From contig DAOQAY010000001.1 in assembly GCA_035354435.1 (NCBI GenBank), forward strand, positions 1-41,458: a stretch of 41,458 nucleotides of DNA. The letters are read 5' to 3'. Numbering within the stretch: position 1 is the stretch's first letter; each line of letters starts with the position of its first letter. The translations under genes were made by a program, and so were the position numbers. A model generated the notes under the pieces. It was not told the DNA's origin, ran no database searches, and saw nothing but the letters and a program-made list of their open reading frames with translations. This stretch comes from JAKLDO01 sp035354435. GTDB taxonomy: Bacteria > UBP6 > UBA1177. Positions 1-8,374 of this stretch are shown one piece after another.

Positions 1-1120
1 AACTGGCAAGTTCTTCACCAAATGTATATTTATTCAGTTTGCCGTCCTTCAATTTATATATTGATCCCGCCCATGTTCCTAGCCACATTCCGCCATCGTG
101 ACTTTCCGTGATGGGAAAAACCACGGCTTCAGTGAGTCCGTTCTTTCTACCGTAGGTTATAAACTTTCCCTCTTTTACCCTGAAAAGTCCATACCCTCTT
201 GTACCGAACCATACGCTTCCTTCAGTATCTTCCATAATTGAAACAACATAATTCGTGGGAAGCCAGTTGGTTTTATCATCCTCTCTATTGCAGAATCTGA
301 AAAAACCATCATTATATGTTCCGACAAAAGTACAACCATGACTGTCAATATTTATTGAACTTATCATCTTATCAGCAAGAAGTTTCGGCTTGAATTTGCC
401 GGTATCCTTGTTCTGCGGGTTAAATGTAATAATTCCGTCCCCGGCAGTTCCGATCAGAAATTTATCAGCACTTTCAAAATGTATCGTTGTGATTTCAGAA
501 GGGAAACTGGCAACTTCTCTTGCTCCGGAGCCATCTATTTTTGAAAGATAATTCTTAGATGCCACCCATACCGTATTATTTAACTTACCTACAAATTTTA
601 CGCTGTTATCCGGCAGCCCCTTCGATTTATCAATAACATAAATAGATCCGTCAGGCTTTATTACTGCAACGCCGTATTTGGCAGTTCCTGCATAAAAATC
701 TCCATCGTCAGTCTGTGTACCGGAAATTATTATGTTATCAGGAAGCCCCGATTTTATATCGAATATCTTGAACCCTTCGGTTTCGTAATTAAGATTGAGA
801 AGACCTCCGCCATCTGTTCCCACCCAAATATTAGGCGATTTAATATCCTCAAAAATAAATTTTGTGCTGTGATTTTCAAGTGGAAGCGTCGAGTCATCAA
901 AAAGCTTGAATTTAATACCGTCGAATTTAACAAAACCTTCTTCCGTTCCCATCCAGATAAACCCGTCTCTCGCCTGCACCATCGTTGTAACACTGTTTTG
1001 CGGGAGACCCCGTGCATTATCCCATTCATCCAGCATAAGCTGATTTAGCGAGACATCCTTGGAAAGACCATTGAGCGAGAAAAAGAGAAAAAAGAACGAA
1101 CATATCAAAAAATTTTTCAC
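1..1120 (-). CDS. Two-component-regulator propeller (sensor) protein, N-terminal part; 3' end beyond the window
   Basis: The reading frame is open from a GTG at 1118-1120 to the left edge (about 373 codons). An AAAGG lies 8 bases before the GTG. The overlapping ATG a few bases upstream is in another frame that stops after about 30 codons. The product starts with a signal peptide-like segment (KNFLICSFFFLFFSLNGLSK). It then has about eight beta-propeller blades of the reg_prop type, for example GFIWMGTEEGFVKFDG, NIWVGTDGGGLLNL, SVWFGTRGYGLFRV and GMWLGTWAGSIYKL, with linkers such as KGLPDNSV. This architecture is known from periplasmic sensor domains of hybrid histidine kinases and diguanylate cyclases. 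The output domain would lie left of the window, so its type is unknown. Ligand unknown. Confidence 0.85.
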   Translation of the reverse strand, partial: MKNFLICSFFFLFFSLNGLSKDVSLNQLMLDEWDNARGLPQNSVTTMVQARDGFIWMGTEEGFVKFDGIKFKLFDDSTLPLENHSTKFIFEDIKSPNIWVGTDGGGLLNLNYETEGFKIFDIKSGLPDNIIISGTQTDDGDFYAGTAKYGVAVIKPDGSIYVIDKSKGLPDNSVKFVGKLNNTVWVASKNYLSKIDGSGAREVASFPSEITTIHFESADKFLIGTAGDGIITFNPQNKDTGKFKPKLLADKMISSINIDSHGCTFVGTYNDGFFRFCNREDDKTNWLPTNYVVSIMEDTEGSVWFGTRGYGLFRVKEGKFITYGRKNGLTEAVVFPITESHDGGMWLGTWAGSIYKLKDGKLNKYTFGEELAS

Positions 1121-1153
1121 GACGCATACCTTTTAAATAAATAAATCTGAAAA

Positions 1154-1182
1154 ATATTATGAAAAAAGAGAGAAAATCTCAA
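1154..1182 (-). promoter_or_regulatory. Candidate sigma-70-type promoter for the propeller sensor gene
   Basis: On the minus strand TTGAGA (1177-1182) and TAATAT (1154-1159) are separated by 17 bases, followed by about 34 bases to the GTG start. The same stretch contains a short GAGA/TCTC stem followed by a T-rich run, which could instead act as a weak terminator for the transporter gene just upstream. Either reading is tentative. Confidence 0.35.
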
Positions 1183-1194
1183 GTTATTTATATT

Positions 1195-2094
1195 TCAAGG
1201 TTTTACATATAACTTTGAATTTATGAGATCTTTAATCTTGTCAGAAAGTATGATCAAAGTTGCAGAACCAAGAAGCAGCAGTCCGGCGAAAAAATTCATA
1301 GAAAGGTTCTCTTCAAGAAATAAATACGCAAAAACGACCGCTACCGCTGGTTTTAAGAGAAAAATCAACGAGGCCCCGAGAGCCGTAAATCTTTTGATGG
1401 TTTCAAAAAATGTTACATATCCGATTCCTGTAACAACAAGTGCCAGATAAATAAATGCTGAAATTTTTTCAATATCTGAAAAAAAACTGCCGGTAGGCAG
1501 AAAAGGAAGTTCATAAAAGAATATAAAAACAAAATTTGCCAACAGTCCAAAGAAAAATGATGTGAGGTTTACAGTAAATGGTGTAATGTTTGAAACTATT
1601 TTTTTGCTTAAAACAGTATAAAAGGCAAAAATTACTGCCGCGAGAAGTGCAAAAAGCATTCCTTCTTTAAAAACAAACCCCTTTTCGCTCATAATTACAG
1701 CAACTGCCGCAAAACCACCCATAAGCCCGACCATTTTTTTTATAGAGAACTTTTCCATTCCTGCAATTGAGGCAAAAATAAGGACAAATACCGGATTTGA
1801 ACAGAAAACAGTTGCAGAAGTTGCCGCTGAACTCATTTTCACTGCGACCTGAAGAAAACACATGGCAAGGAACGAATTCAGTATTCCAAGCAATACTACT
1901 GACAACCATTCATTTTTTCCAAATCTTGCAATTTCAGCGAACCTTTTTTTCAATCCAGGATAAAACAGAAAAAAAAGAAACCCGAAAAGAAATCTCCAGA
2001 AAGTAAGCACAAAAGGATCAATAACCCCCATCAAAGGTTTTGAAACTACTTCCATTGAAGCGAAAATAAGAAGTGTTATAAAAAAGTAAGCCAT
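1195..2094 (-). CDS. DMT-superfamily (EamA) transporter
   Basis: The 299-residue product is very hydrophobic, with about ten predicted membrane segments arranged as two EamA repeats. The first begins MAYFFITLLIFASMEVVSKP; the second begins after the KKIVSNITPFTVNLTSFFFG region. Length and layout fit inner-membrane drug/metabolite exporters; the substrate cannot be told. I chose the ATG at 2094 (GAAGG 5-6 bases upstream) over an in-frame TTG at 2157 because that TTG overlaps a good -35 element. The gene stands alone between divergent and tandem neighbours. It is followed after 74 bp by the propeller sensor gene. Confidence 0.85.
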   Translation of the reverse strand: MAYFFITLLIFASMEVVSKPLMGVIDPFVLTFWRFLFGFLFFLFYPGLKKRFAEIARFGKNEWLSVVLLGILNSFLAMCFLQVAVKMSSAATSATVFCSNPVFVLIFASIAGMEKFSIKKMVGLMGGFAAVAVIMSEKGFVFKEGMLFALLAAVIFAFYTVLSKKIVSNITPFTVNLTSFFFGLLANFVFIFFYELPFLPTGSFFSDIEKISAFIYLALVVTGIGYVTFFETIKRFTALGASLIFLLKPAVAVVFAYLFLEENLSMNFFAGLLLLGSATLIILSDKIKDLINSKLYVKP

Positions 2095-2128
2095 CGCAAC
2101 CTTCAAAAATAAATCCTTTAACAGACTG

Positions 2129-2157
2129 GTAATATTGTTTTTACCCTGTAAAGTCAA
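2129..2157 (-). promoter_or_regulatory. Candidate promoter for the EamA transporter gene
   Basis: On the minus strand TTGACT (2152-2157) and TATTAC (2129-2134) are separated by 17 bases. This predicts a start of transcription about 30 bases before the ATG at 2094. It overlaps a weaker plus-strand candidate (TTGTTT at 2135-2140, 18 bases, TATAAA at 2159-2164) for the flavodoxin gene, so the two promoters would lie back to back. Confidence 0.5.
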
Positions 2158-2164
2158 TTATAAA
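2135..2164 (+). promoter_or_regulatory. Weak candidate promoter for the flavodoxin-like gene
   Basis: TTGTTT at 2135-2140 and TATAAA at 2159-2164 are separated by 18 bases, about 60 bases before the start codon. It overlaps the divergent transporter promoter. The match is only moderate. Confidence 0.3.
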
Positions 2165-2226
2165 GAATTTTGTATCTTTTTAATTTCGGTATAGAATCGA
2201 GCTGTCTATTTCTTAAGGAGGATCAA

Positions 2227-2811
2227 ATGTGGCTTTTGACTTTATTTTCAGTCGTTAATGCTTTGGGAGATATTACAATTCAGGAAAACGCACCAGCAGA
2301 TCAGGAAAAATCGTCTCCTAAAATACTTGTCGTATACTACAGCAATTCAGGAATTACTGAAAAGGTCGGAGGTCTTCTGGCTGTAGCACTTGAAGCCGAT
2401 CAGGAAAAACTTATCGACAAAAAAGACCGGAAAGGTATATGGAATTATCTGGTTGCCGCAAAAGATGCCATCATGAAAAATGAAACTGAAATCGATACGC
2501 CGGCCCATGATCCTTCAAAATACGACCTTATCATTATTGGAACCCCGATCTGGGCTGCAAAAATGACACCCGCCGTCAGAACATATATCAATAAGTATAA
2601 AAGCAAATTTAAAAAAGTGGCTTTTTTCACTACTTCTGGAGGAACAACTTTTGACAAAACCATTCCGGAAATGGAGGAGATATCAGGTAAAAAAGCTGTC
2701 CTTAAAAACGGATTCTTTGAAAAAGAAGTGAAAAATGATTCTCCGGAAATGATAAAAAAACTGAATGAATACATGGATTCTGTAAAAAAGATCTTTCTTG
2801 ATAAAATCTAA
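2227..2811 (+). CDS. Flavodoxin-like protein with a hydrophobic N-terminus
   Basis: The 194-residue product has a flavodoxin-like fold. It contains ILVVYYSNSGITEKVG near residues 34-49 (phosphate-binding loop of the FMN site), then LIIIGTPIWAAKMTPAVRTY and VAFFTTSGGTTFDK, the usual flavodoxin_4-type motifs. The start is the ATG at 2227, which has a perfect AAGGAGG 6 bases upstream; the frame is open 19 codons further 5' but without a ribosome site. The first 15 residues (MWLLTLFSVVNALGD) are hydrophobic and followed by an acidic linker, so the protein may be exported or anchored, although no basic n-region is present. Likely a flavin electron carrier or quinone reductase; partner unknown. It converges with the GNAT gene, one base away. 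Confidence 0.8.
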   Translation: MWLLTLFSVVNALGDITIQENAPADQEKSSPKILVVYYSNSGITEKVGGLLAVALEADQEKLIDKKDRKGIWNYLVAAKDAIMKNETEIDTPAHDPSKYDLIIIGTPIWAAKMTPAVRTYINKYKSKFKKVAFFTTSGGTTFDKTIPEMEEISGKKAVLKNGFFEKEVKNDSPEMIKKLNEYMDSVKKIFLDKI

Positions 2812-2812
2812 T

Positions 2813-3733
2813 TTAGTAGCTATCTGTGTCTGCAAGTTCAAAAAGCAGTTTTCCGTTTAACCTTGAAGGAACATTTCTTGTTGTATAATGCATTTTTGAT
2901 GCAGATCTTAGAACAATGAACCTTGATGAAAAAAAATCTATGATCCCTGAGTTTAGACCATTGTACATAACAGCCGTTATTCCGTTAATCGCAAGGTATT
3001 TCAGGAATTCGCTACATAGAATTTTGTAGTCGGCTGACTGTCCAAGCATAATAACTGCTGTTTTTATGTTCTTCACTATTCTGATCTTATATATCATAAA
3101 CTCTTTATCTGAACCGTTGAATGAATAATATTTGTTAAACGGATGTGTGGCAAACCTCCAGTTCATTGAAGCTTCATTCCAGTCAGTACAGGCATTATAC
3201 ATAAACTTTTTCTGGCTCATTACAGGTATTTTAAAACTGCCTTCTTTAAATTTTCTAAATAACGAACCGTAACCAGTGATCGAAAAGTACCAGTTCATAT
3301 CTGATATCTGTCTCCAACCAAGTGCAATATAACCTGGAAGACTGTTTTCATTTGGAAAATTAAAAAAGAAACTGTTCTCAGTCTCAATCTTCTCTATTGC
3401 CTTTTTGGTCATTGCTGAAAAGATTCCTTTCCGTCCATGATCCGGATGTGTGGCTGTATCAACAAGCTGATAACCTGTAAAAATATCATCGCCTATCCTG
3501 AATCTGTTCGGAATAAGAAGTCTTAAACCTACAAGTTCATGATTACACTCTGTAAACCAGCCCAACGGCTTGCCGAAAGGATTTCTCAAATATTTCCAAT
3601 CCCACCATTCTTTTGAGAAAACAGTGTGCGGGAAAACATTTCTAAGAAGTACAAGCGAGTCATCAACAAATGATTTTTTCGAAAAATCGACTTCTCCGAT
3701 AGTGTAGATGTTGTCATTTTTCAATTCTGACAA
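2813..3733 (-). CDS. GNAT-family N-acetyltransferase
   Basis: The 306-residue product has a GNAT core in its first half: LVGLRLLIPNRFRIGDD, then LVDTATHPDHGRKGIFSAM, the acetyl-CoA-binding motif A, followed by FFFNFPNENSLPGYIALGW. The C-terminal half (about residues 150-306) has no obvious family. It starts at a TTG (GGAGA 7 bases upstream) inside the last codons of the epimerase gene and is the last gene of the polysaccharide run. A role in N-acetylating an amino sugar made by this locus is a reasonable inference from context; a WbpD-type acetyltransferase is not otherwise present. No left-handed beta-helix hexapeptide repeats are seen, so it is not itself WbpD. Confidence 0.7.
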   Translation of the reverse strand: MSELKNDNIYTIGEVDFSKKSFVDDSLVLLRNVFPHTVFSKEWWDWKYLRNPFGKPLGWFTECNHELVGLRLLIPNRFRIGDDIFTGYQLVDTATHPDHGRKGIFSAMTKKAIEKIETENSFFFNFPNENSLPGYIALGWRQISDMNWYFSITGYGSLFRKFKEGSFKIPVMSQKKFMYNACTDWNEASMNWRFATHPFNKYYSFNGSDKEFMIYKIRIVKNIKTAVIMLGQSADYKILCSEFLKYLAINGITAVMYNGLNSGIIDFFSSRFIVLRSASKMHYTTRNVPSRLNGKLLFELADTDSY

Positions 3734-4818
3734 ATTTCAATCTCCGAATCTTGAAGTGTTTCAATTATTTTCTTTGAAGCATTGCCTTCGCCATAAAGGC
3801 TTGCGCTGAAATCGCAGTTCTTTGACTTGCTTATGTTATATGAATCAATTATTTTTGAATATTCACTACCAACAACCTGATTGAATCCGCCTTCAACGAG
3901 TTCTACCCACTCTGTTTCATCGCGCAGTGTAATACATTTCTTTCCGAAAAAATAAGCTTCCTTCTGCAATCCGCCGCTGTCAGTCATCACAAGAGAACAG
4001 TTTTTTATAAGTTCCAGCATATCAAAATAACCGACCGGATCTATCACATCGACTTTAAGTCCCAATTTGTTCTGCTTAAGTATCTTTTTTGTTCTGGGAT
4101 GTATCGGAAGCACGACTCTTTCATTCTTTGCTATTTCATTCAATGCCTTTACAATTGATGAAAGTCTTGCAATATCATCTGTATTTTCAGCTCTGTGAAT
4201 CGTTGCAAGGACATAATCATCTTTTTTGAGAAGCCTGTCAACAAGTATGAGACTTTTCAAACTGCTTTTCTTAGCATAATATAAGGCGGCATCGTACATT
4301 ACATCCCCTGATTTGACTATTGAACAGTCGAAATTGTTAAAGCCTTCTTTTTTCAGATTGTTCATTGCCGTATCGGTAGGACAGAAAAGCACATTTGAAA
4401 TACGATCCACTATTATTCTGTTTATCTCTTCAGGCATACACATATTATAACTTCTGAGACCTGCTTCGACATGCGCAACTTTAAAATGAAGTTTGGACGC
4501 ACATAAGGCACCGGCAAGTGTCGAATTTGTATCTCCGTAAACCAACACAAAATCAGGACGGATATTCAGAAGGATGGTGTCCAGTTTTTCCATCATCTGA
4601 CCAGTCATTGCACCATGTGAAAGTCCATTAATATTAAGGTTATAGTCCGGTTTAGGAATCTCCATTTCATCAAAAAAAATGTCAGACATTGACTTATCAA
4701 AATGTTGACCGGTATGAACAATTATCTCTTTGATTTCTTTGTGCCTTTTAATTTCTCTCGAAACAGTCGCCGCTTTTATAAATTGGGGTCTGGCACCTAT
4801 AACAGTTAGAATTTTCAT
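3721..4818 (-). CDS. Non-hydrolysing UDP-sugar 2-epimerase (WecB/WbpI family)
   Basis: The 365-residue product has the full length and motifs of the family: MKILTVIGARPQFIKAATVS at the N-terminus, IVHTGQHFD, DFVLVYGDTNSTLAGAL, AHVEAGLRS, PEEINRI and MTDSGGLQKEA. The GARPQFIK and SDIFFDE signatures are closer, from memory, to WbpI (epimerising UDP-diacetamido-glucuronic acid to the manno form) than to WecB proper, whose N-terminus reads GTRPEAIK. Together with the WbpE-like aminotransferase at 16128-17231 this points to a ManNAc3NAcA-type sugar, but UDP-GlcNAc 2-epimerase activity is the alternative. Cytoplasmic. The downstream GNAT start lies within its 3' end. Confidence 0.88.
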   Translation of the reverse strand: MKILTVIGARPQFIKAATVSREIKRHKEIKEIIVHTGQHFDKSMSDIFFDEMEIPKPDYNLNINGLSHGAMTGQMMEKLDTILLNIRPDFVLVYGDTNSTLAGALCASKLHFKVAHVEAGLRSYNMCMPEEINRIIVDRISNVLFCPTDTAMNNLKKEGFNNFDCSIVKSGDVMYDAALYYAKKSSLKSLILVDRLLKKDDYVLATIHRAENTDDIARLSSIVKALNEIAKNERVVLPIHPRTKKILKQNKLGLKVDVIDPVGYFDMLELIKNCSLVMTDSGGLQKEAYFFGKKCITLRDETEWVELVEGGFNQVVGSEYSKIIDSYNISKSKNCDFSASLYGEGNASKKIIETLQDSEIEICQN

Positions 4819-4846
4819 TTCATTTCTCTTGCTTTTTCATTTATAT

Positions 4847-6067
4847 TCAAACAAAAATGTTCAAATACCTTTCAGCTAACTTTTTATAAGTGTGATACTT
4901 AATCACATATGCCTTACCTTTCAATCCCATTTCAGCTCTTCCTTTTTCACCCATATTATCAAGCTTTAGTATGGCTGTAACGATATCGTCTGGGTTATCA
5001 GCGTTTACTGAAATTCCGCAGTCTGCTAATTTGACAGGGTTATTTTCTTCCTCAATTGAATATATAATCGGCTTCCCAGCATACATATAATCAAAAAGCT
5101 TGTTTGCAGAAACCCCAAATTTGAAAATTGCCAATTTGGGAAGCCCAATATAACAAACATCAGCCCTAGAAAGAATTAGTTGCATCTCTGACTTAGCAAC
5201 AGGATTTAAAAAAGCAACATTTTTTAAATCGTTTTCCCTGACTAATTCCGACAAGTTTTGCTTTTCCGGTCCTGATCCAATAATAACAAAATGAATGTTA
5301 TCGTTTCTTACAACCAACTTTGCGGCATTTACAATATTTTCCAAAGCATTTGAAATCCCTATTTTACCTGCATACATAACAATTAATTTGTTTTGAGGAA
5401 TTAAATTTAACAATTTTTGGGCTGATTGAGAATTCTCAAGTTTTTCGGATTCATCAATACCATTAGGAATATAAACGAATTTATTCCTTTTCATACCATG
5501 TTGTTCCATATGCTTGTACGCTTCAGGAAGGACAGATACAACATGGTCGGACACCCTGTAACTGAAATTTTCGAACATCTGCATAAAAAGGATGAAAGGA
5601 TGCCATTTGGAAATACTGCCTATTTCGATTAAAGTCAAAGGCCATATGTCCCTGACTTCAAAAATCAACTTTGCATTGAATTTCTTCTTGTAATAATACC
5701 CGTTAATTATCGAAAATGGTGTTGGCGATGTAACAATAATGACATCAGGTTTTCCAAAAGACTTTTTTTTAACAAGAAACAGCCCCAGAACAAAAACGAA
5801 TGCATTAACAATGCGCCCGAAACTTTGGGATTTCTTATACTTTGGTGTTTTTATCCAGCAGTAAGTTATACTGTCAATTACTTCAGTCTTACTGAATCCT
5901 TTCACTTCCGGAGGATTTGAATAAATGTGTGTGTAGGATCCTGAAAAGATTGTTACTTTATTTCCGTTTTTCACAAATTCCTTGGCAAGATAGTACGGTC
6001 TGAACACCATCCCATGAATTTTTGATCCAATTGTTTCGTTGATTATCCAAATATTCTTATTATTCAT
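4847..6067 (-). CDS. Glycosyltransferase family 4, WbuB-like
   Basis: The 406-residue GT-B enzyme has an N-terminal acceptor domain (IWIINETIGSKIHGMVFRPY, DVIIVTSPTPFSI, LIFEVRDIWPLTLIEIGSIS) typical of the WbuB group of L-FucNAc and related transferases. The C-terminal nucleotide-sugar domain has IPNGIDESE, IVMYAGKIGISNALENIV, HFVIIGSGPEK and FDYMYAGKPIIYSIEEENN. It would add a sugar to the undecaprenyl-linked repeat unit on the cytoplasmic face. Its 5' end overlaps the next glycosyltransferase gene by 8 bases. Donor and acceptor cannot be told. Confidence 0.87.
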   Translation of the reverse strand: MNNKNIWIINETIGSKIHGMVFRPYYLAKEFVKNGNKVTIFSGSYTHIYSNPPEVKGFSKTEVIDSITYCWIKTPKYKKSQSFGRIVNAFVFVLGLFLVKKKSFGKPDVIIVTSPTPFSIINGYYYKKKFNAKLIFEVRDIWPLTLIEIGSISKWHPFILFMQMFENFSYRVSDHVVSVLPEAYKHMEQHGMKRNKFVYIPNGIDESEKLENSQSAQKLLNLIPQNKLIVMYAGKIGISNALENIVNAAKLVVRNDNIHFVIIGSGPEKQNLSELVRENDLKNVAFLNPVAKSEMQLILSRADVCYIGLPKLAIFKFGVSANKLFDYMYAGKPIIYSIEEENNPVKLADCGISVNADNPDDIVTAILKLDNMGEKGRAEMGLKGKAYVIKYHTYKKLAERYLNIFV

Positions 6068-7196
6068 TACGATCCCTAGTTAAATCCTTGAGAGTTATAT
6101 TATAAATACTTATCATTTTATCAACATTTTGGTTCCAGTTATATAACCTTTCTACTCTATTTCTGCCTGCCTTTCCCATTTTCTCTCTCAAATCCTTGTC
6201 CAAAACCAGCTTCTCAATTGCATCCGCAGCTGCAGAGACATTTTTTTTAGGAACAATAGAACCGGTAACACCGTCTTCTACTACCTCTGGAAGACCACCC
6301 GCATCTGAAACAACAACCGGAACTCCGCAAGCTTGTGCTTCAACAACAGCAACACCGAAACTTTCCTCTATTGAAAGAGCTGCAAAAATATTGAAGGAAT
6401 TTATATAATCGGGAACCGAAGCATGATCGATCATTCCTGTAAAAACAACTTTGTTCTCTATCTTTAAAAAAGCAGTTATATCATATAATTTATTTTTTTC
6501 ACTCCCGTCTCCGGCAACTACAAGCTTAAGTGGCATGGCCGGGTGCTTTTCAGAAATTTGAGCGAAAGCTTTGATCAGAAATTCTATTCCGTATTTGGGT
6601 TCAAGAAGTTTTATAGTTCCTACGACAATATCCTGTTCATTTATTTTTAAATTATTCCTTATTTTAATTCCATGATTCATAGAAAAATCATTCAAATCTA
6701 TGCCAAAAGGAGTTATTTCGATATCCTTGTCAGTGAATTTCCCTGCTTCGACCGCCATAACATTGCTTGTTGATAATATTTTGTCAGCCTTTCTTAAAGT
6801 AAATTCAAAGACCTTTCTATGGAGAAAAGATTTGTAGGGGAAATCAAAAACATCTGAGCCCCAGACAGAAACAATAAGCGGATGAAAACCTGACAACGCA
6901 CCAAGAAGTCCGTAACTTGAAGCGAAGTGAGCATGAACGATATCGGGCACGAATTTGCAAATCTGCTTTTTCAATTCAGGCAAAGCTTTCAAATAAGCGA
7001 TCTTGCCGAACCCTCCCCAACCTGCTGACCTTTTCTGACAATCCACAACAGTATAAGTGAAATTCTCATGCGGATAATCGCTTTCATTAAAATCTTTCAA
7101 GCTGAACAGATGTATAATTATGCCCCTTTTCACAAGAGCACTCACCCATCTTCTTGTATGAATAGAGAAACCATCGGACATAATGAATATTTTCAT
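6060..7196 (-). CDS. Glycosyltransferase family 4 (GT-B)
   Basis: The 378-residue product starts MKIFIMSDGFSIHTRRWVSA. It has PDIVHAHFASSYGLLGAL and VSVWGSDVFDFP in the N-terminal domain, and ITPFGIDLNDF, KLVVAGDGSEKNKL and the donor-site SIEESFGVAVVEAQACGVPV (E-x7-E type) in the C-terminal domain. Retaining GT4 family, probably acting on a lipid-linked oligosaccharide at the inner membrane. It sits between two other transferase genes, with 8 bases of downstream overlap and an 8-base gap upstream. Confidence 0.88.
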   Translation of the reverse strand: MKIFIMSDGFSIHTRRWVSALVKRGIIIHLFSLKDFNESDYPHENFTYTVVDCQKRSAGWGGFGKIAYLKALPELKKQICKFVPDIVHAHFASSYGLLGALSGFHPLIVSVWGSDVFDFPYKSFLHRKVFEFTLRKADKILSTSNVMAVEAGKFTDKDIEITPFGIDLNDFSMNHGIKIRNNLKINEQDIVVGTIKLLEPKYGIEFLIKAFAQISEKHPAMPLKLVVAGDGSEKNKLYDITAFLKIENKVVFTGMIDHASVPDYINSFNIFAALSIEESFGVAVVEAQACGVPVVVSDAGGLPEVVEDGVTGSIVPKKNVSAAADAIEKLVLDKDLREKMGKAGRNRVERLYNWNQNVDKMISIYNITLKDLTRDRNE

Positions 7197-7204
7197 AATT
7201 TATC

Positions 7205-8374
7205 TTAACTCAGTTTTTCGTTTCTAATCTTTTTAAAAATTTTCTCAACATACAAAGCTCTGGCATTCCAAGTATTTTCACCTTTTATTTTTAAGATATT
7301 GTCTTTTTTCTCAACCAACAATTTTGGCTCTGAAATAATATTATCCAATATATCACTCTCATCACCGTCAGCAACCCATCCTATGTTGTTAGATAAAACG
7401 AAATCTGCGGTTGCCGTACCCGTCGTTGTAATTACAGGAAGATCATATGTCAAAGCTTCAAAAAGCTTATATGGATATGCGAAAGAAAGGTATTCAAATG
7501 GTTTCCATAAAATTACATATATATCAGACCTGAGAAAATAATCTTCTATTTTCGAACCTGTTCCATGAATTACTTTAATGTTTGTGTTTTCTGAAATGTT
7601 GTAATAGCGTTCTGTAGCTTTATACTCGTCCGGTCTGCATATCAAAAATAAATTCACATTCTTTCTTCCTTTCAAACTTTTGAAAAGAGGCTGAAGATCG
7701 TACAATGGCGGTTTTATACCGCCTGCGTAAATCAAATTTAAAATTCCATCCGCGCCTTGCATCTTTTTATCTGACAATACTTTTTCTTCACAACCTGGCG
7801 GGAGGGCATGAACTTCCTTTATTTTTATTTTTCCAGGAATAAAATCCCTCATTTTAAGTGATGGAAGAAAAAGAGCATCAAACAGTTTATCATATTTATA
7901 AAGATCATATCTGTAAAAGCATATGGCCGTCATTCTTTTAATAAAACCTGTGTTTTTCTTATACTGATCAAAAGCCCAGTGAATATCTCTGTAAAAGAGT
8001 CCTGTAGGAATAGAATGCTTTTTGAGTTTTTTTATAAAGTTAAAATCCAAGAACGGAGCTATAGGAAAATGATGTTTTTCCGTTAAGGCTGTCGGCATAG
8101 TAGATGATTCGGAATAACAGAATTCATATCTCAGACCTGACTCTATTTTTTCAAGTATCTCTTTAATCCTTTTTCGTCTTTCTCCTGCATAGCCCGAAAC
8201 GACATCCACTTCGAACCCGATCCGTTTAAACGCTTGTAATATTTTCAAGGGTCTTATGCCGCTAGCTGAACAGGAATTTTCATTTAAAGGAACTGGAATA
8301 TGAAAAATCATTCTTTTTTGTTGATTTTCTTTAATCATTTCTTTTCTGTCGATTTCCTTGTAAAAACATAACAT
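7205..8374 (-). CDS. Glycosyltransferase, GT4-like
   Basis: The 389-residue product carries RMIFHIPVPLNENSCSASGI near its N-terminus, RYEFCYSESSTMPTALTEKH, FYRDIHWAFDQY and NLIYAGGIKP. The C-terminal half has SDIYVILWKPFEYLSFAYPY and YKLFEALTYDLPVITTTGTA. This fits a GT-B enzyme of the capsule/O-antigen type. The start at 8374 has AGGA 7 bases upstream and overlaps the polymerase gene by 44 bp; an ATG at 8338 or 8311, closer to where homologues begin, is possible. Donor sugar unknown. Confidence 0.75.
   Translation of the reverse strand: MLCFYKEIDRKEMIKENQQKRMIFHIPVPLNENSCSASGIRPLKILQAFKRIGFEVDVVSGYAGERRKRIKEILEKIESGLRYEFCYSESSTMPTALTEKHHFPIAPFLDFNFIKKLKKHSIPTGLFYRDIHWAFDQYKKNTGFIKRMTAICFYRYDLYKYDKLFDALFLPSLKMRDFIPGKIKIKEVHALPPGCEEKVLSDKKMQGADGILNLIYAGGIKPPLYDLQPLFKSLKGRKNVNLFLICRPDEYKATERYYNISENTNIKVIHGTGSKIEDYFLRSDIYVILWKPFEYLSFAYPYKLFEALTYDLPVITTTGTATADFVLSNNIGWVADGDESDILDNIISEPKLLVEKKDNILKIKGENTWNARALYVEKIFKKIRNEKLS

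Noticed and set aside
754..1029. A 91-codon minus-strand frame inside the propeller gene.
   Set aside because: It is a shadow of the propeller frame that starts at the GTG at 1120; its sequence has no repeat pattern or ribosome site.
1154..1190. Terminator hairpin (GAGATTTTCTC followed by Ts) after the transporter gene.
   Set aside because: The stem is only four base pairs; the same bases form a reasonable promoter for the next gene, so I did not list it as a terminator.
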